Origin: Hybos culiciformis
Taxonomy: Eukaryota; Arthropoda; Insecta; Diptera; Hybotidae
Assembly (NCBI GenBank): GCA_964007475.1
Contig: OZ023274.1
Coordinates: 33,118,861-33,182,860, forward strand
Direction: 5' to 3'
DNA length: 64,000 bases
Below are positions 61,961 to 64,000 of this stretch, piece after piece. Numbering within the stretch: position 1 is the first letter of the stretch; the number at the start of each line of letters is the position of its first letter. Made by a program: the position numbers and the translations under genes. The notes under the pieces were generated by a model. The model ran no database searches. It was not told where the DNA came from and saw only the letters and a program-made list of their open reading frames with translations.

Positions 61961-62936
61961 CAGTGTTGGACTGGGTATAAAAATTAAACCGGGAAATTTT
62001 GGACTACCGGCCCATTTCTCTATATAAAAAAATACATTGCTTATCTATATAAAAAAATGCAACGCTTAATAAGAATATAGGCCCAAATAAATACGCATTT
62101 CTATAAACACTAGGTTCCCTAATTTTTTTAATTCAATACTATATCAAAAAAAGTATAGGAACTGAACGAAAAATTTTAAAAATTATTTTTAAGTAAATTG
62201 GAATATTGGGAAAGAATTAAATTAAGTATTTGTAAACCATGAACCAATCCATCTATTTTCACTCTAACGATCCAATCAAGTTACAAAAACTCCTTAACAA
62301 ATTTCTAAATTTTTTTTTTTATAATAAATGTTGCCTTTTAATTTTAAAGTTTCTGGGAACACAACTAACACTATTCAAATATAAACTTTTATGAAATCTT
62401 TTTAAATTGATTTCCAATATGGGTTTTGAGCTTTAAATTTTAATAACACTTTTTGAATAAATAATCTATAGGTATTCGATTTTCTTTCCAAACATGACGA
62501 TTATAAACTAAAATTTTGGAATTGAAAACAATATTTAAATTATTTAAATCTAAGTCAAATGAGTTGTAGGCCACGGAAATCTCATAAGTACATTTCATAT
62601 ATTTTAGCACAAAAGAGGACTTGAGAGTTGGAATCTTATGGAATCAATTAACAAATATTTTTTTTACCCTGGTTTCTTTTTTAAGTAATATATTTTTCTG
62701 AATATAACTTTCCTGTTTACAGCATTTTCAAAGTTTAATTGTTTAGCACTAAGTACCGATTTCGAAGCTATTATACTTCGATTCCTTCCCAAAATAATTT
62801 CCAATTAAAATATATTTAAATCAGATTGCATTGTATCTTTAAAATAATTAGTAATAAAAAGTTTTAATTTATCGGCCCGAATATTACCGGCCCACCGGGA
62901 AATGTCCCGGTGTCCCGGTGGGCCAGTCCAACCCTG
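61961..62936. mobile_element. 976-bp non-autonomous hAT-type element
   Basis: The left end CAGTGTTGGACTGG and the reversed right end CAGGGTTGGACTGG (13 of 14) are flanked by an exact 8-bp duplication CGGCTTGG (61953-61960 and 62937-62944). The subterminal zones share GGCCCA/TGGGCC and CCGGGAAAT motifs, and the right end contains a CCGGTGTCCCGGTGGGCC cluster. The interior is A+T-rich without a transposase frame. Confidence 0.95.
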
Positions 62937-62984
62937 CGGCTTGGGAGTCGAGGTTGTACTACGATTGTCTTAGTTTCAAAATAG

Positions 62985-63290
62985 TTTTTACAAAATCTTG
63001 TTTAAAAAATCTTTATTCTGTATTTTTTTTTTTTTTACAAAATCCTTACTTTCAAAACTTTAAACACAAAATCTTTATTTACAAATTTCTTAAATACAAA
63101 ATGTTTCTTATAAAATCCTTAATTTCAAAATCATAAATATTTAAAAAAAAATAGTGATTTTTATTAATTCAAAGGTTTTGAAAATAAAGATTTTGAACAT
63201 AAAGATGTTGAAATTAAGGATTTTGTAATAAAATATTTTCTAAATAAGGCAAAAAAAAAAGTAAGAATTTCGAAACCCAAAGATTTAAAT
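62985..63290. repeat. Foldback made of degenerate AAAATCTTTATTT-type units
   Basis: From 62990 to 63130 the motif (T)ACAAAATC(C/T)TTA(C/T)TTTC recurs about six times. From 63175 to 63290 the complementary motif (GAAA(A/T)TAA(A/G)GATTTTG) recurs about five times in the opposite sense. The two halves can pair into a long imperfect stem. It lies directly beside the tRNA-like sequence at 63312-63382. Confidence 0.7.
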
Positions 63291-63311
63291 AATAATAAAA
63301 TTATCGTCATA

Positions 63312-63382
63312 CAATCGGGAATCGGACCCACGAACTTACGCGCCGAAGCTTGACGATAATACCACTATACCATAACGGCCAA
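63312..63382 (-). ncRNA. tRNA-like sequence (pseudo-tRNA or SINE head)
   Basis: On the minus strand GGCCGTTATGGTATAGTGG supplies an A-box-like D arm and GTGGGTCCGATTCCC a B-box-like T arm with a pairable GGG/CCC stem. The spacing is near that of a true tRNA. The acceptor ends do not pair well and the anticodon arm is poor, so a tRNA-derived SINE or decayed tRNA is more likely than a functional gene. Confidence 0.55.
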
Positions 63383-63403
63383 AATAGCACTATCTATAGT
63401 ATA

Positions 63404-63763
63404 CCTTTTTTTGTTAGTACAAACCAAACGCAATGCGACTTCCAAAAATTTAAAAAAATTCATTTCACGATAGTTATATCAATTGTTAGTCTGGAGAAAA
63501 ATTCTTTCAATATTATTATGGGAGTATTGTGTTTTCACAAAACATTTTTTAATAGGAATATTACATTTATAAATTTCTTAAATGTATATTTAAAAGTTGT
63601 AATAAAAACTAAGCCCTCTCAGACAAGATATAGAAAAAATATTTTTCCATTTAATTTTATAGATCTTTTCACTGATATTCAATATCGGATTTTGATTTTT
63701 ATTTTTTCTATCGTCGAGATACGGGACATAGTCAAAAAATATTTTTTACGGAAATTTATTTGA
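63404..63763 (+). CDS. Unrecognised open frame, possibly chance
   Basis: Part of a 137-codon frame (formally from 63350, but that start lies in the tRNA-like sequence). It is the longest frame in the window not explained by a known gene or transposon. The translation is rich in F, I, K and N with hydrophobic stretches near its middle and end (FINFLNVYLKVV; ILIFIFSIVEI). I see no signal peptide, domain or splice context and recognise no family. Confidence 0.2.
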   Translation, partial: PFFVSTNQTQCDFQKFKKIHFTIVISIVSLEKNSFNIIMGVLCFHKTFFNRNITFINFLNVYLKVVIKTKPSQTRYRKNIFPFNFIDLFTDIQYRILIFIFSIVEIRDIVKKYFLRKFI

Positions 63764-64000
63764 AAAAAGAAAATGTATGCCATGGCATATTATAGTCTAC
63801 TTTATACTATGCTTATAAAGTATCTCACATACAGTATCTCAGATACAAGTATCTTTATCTGAAATAAAACTAGGACATTTGATAGCACTGAGATAATTAA
63901 TTTTTTTTTTTTTTTTGTGTTTGAGTCTGAGGCGTTCGTTGTTCAAGAAAAATTTGTTTCAATTTAATTTTTATTAAAAAATGTTTTTAACAAATCTAAG
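63764..64000. other. A+T-rich window end
   Basis: Short repeats of AGTATCT/CAGATA type at 63815-63860; nothing else supported. Confidence 0.4.

Overview
This is a very A+T-rich piece of an animal nuclear genome, most likely an insect. The evidence is small GT-AG introns of about 60 to 85 bases in the coding genes, a tandem pair of insect-type secreted lipases, a class A neuro-receptor gene, a Jockey/CR1-like LINE, and a dense load of hAT, mariner-like and foldback DNA elements. I cannot fix the insect order from sequence alone. There is no prokaryotic or organellar signature. Most of the short open frames in the window are chance products of the base composition.

Host genes. (1) Minus strand, 10751-10162: the first coding exon of an unrecognised secreted or membrane-anchored protein, ending at a clear GTAAGT donor. 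(2) Plus strand, 28006-31488: an eight-exon secreted lipase (model 372 aa, triad S185/D209/H274). (3) Plus strand, 33024-35569: a second, divergent lipase in six exons (366 aa, triad S165/D193/H259), same strand, about 1.5 kb downstream. (4) Plus strand, 48660-49853: a complete three-exon rhodopsin-like GPCR of 324 aa, tentatively of the GPR21/GPR52 orphan type. All splice junctions of genes 2 to 4 keep frame; only the signal-peptide exon of lipase 1 is uncertain.

Mobile DNA. Five non-autonomous hAT-type elements have terminal inverted repeats and perfect 8-base target-site duplications (24389-25973, 36288-36979, 55840-56484, 59448-59785, 61961-62936). One of them keeps a decayed transposase C-terminus, and another carries two further elements nested inside it. 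A 337-bp MITE lies at 6188-6524. Two palindromic TA-flanked elements lie at 14747-15671 and 20595-21259; the first carries a divergent pair of tRNA-like Pol III boxes at its centre. A foldback family is present in two copies (about 11.1 kb and 52.8 kb), one fused to a 62-bp minisatellite. A 5'-truncated LINE (12857-14523, minus) has an intact reverse transcriptase. A broken Ty1/copia pol remnant lies at about 56.9-57.66 kb, and a tRNA-like SINE or pseudo-tRNA at 63.3 kb.

The remaining intervals (1-6.2 kb, 15.7-24.4 kb, 37-48.6 kb and 49.9-52.7 kb in particular) are A+T-rich, with homopolymer runs and microsatellites but no supportable gene. I found no prokaryote-style operon, CRISPR array or defence system. 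The most interesting structures are the nested and palindromic transposons, not a new protein system.
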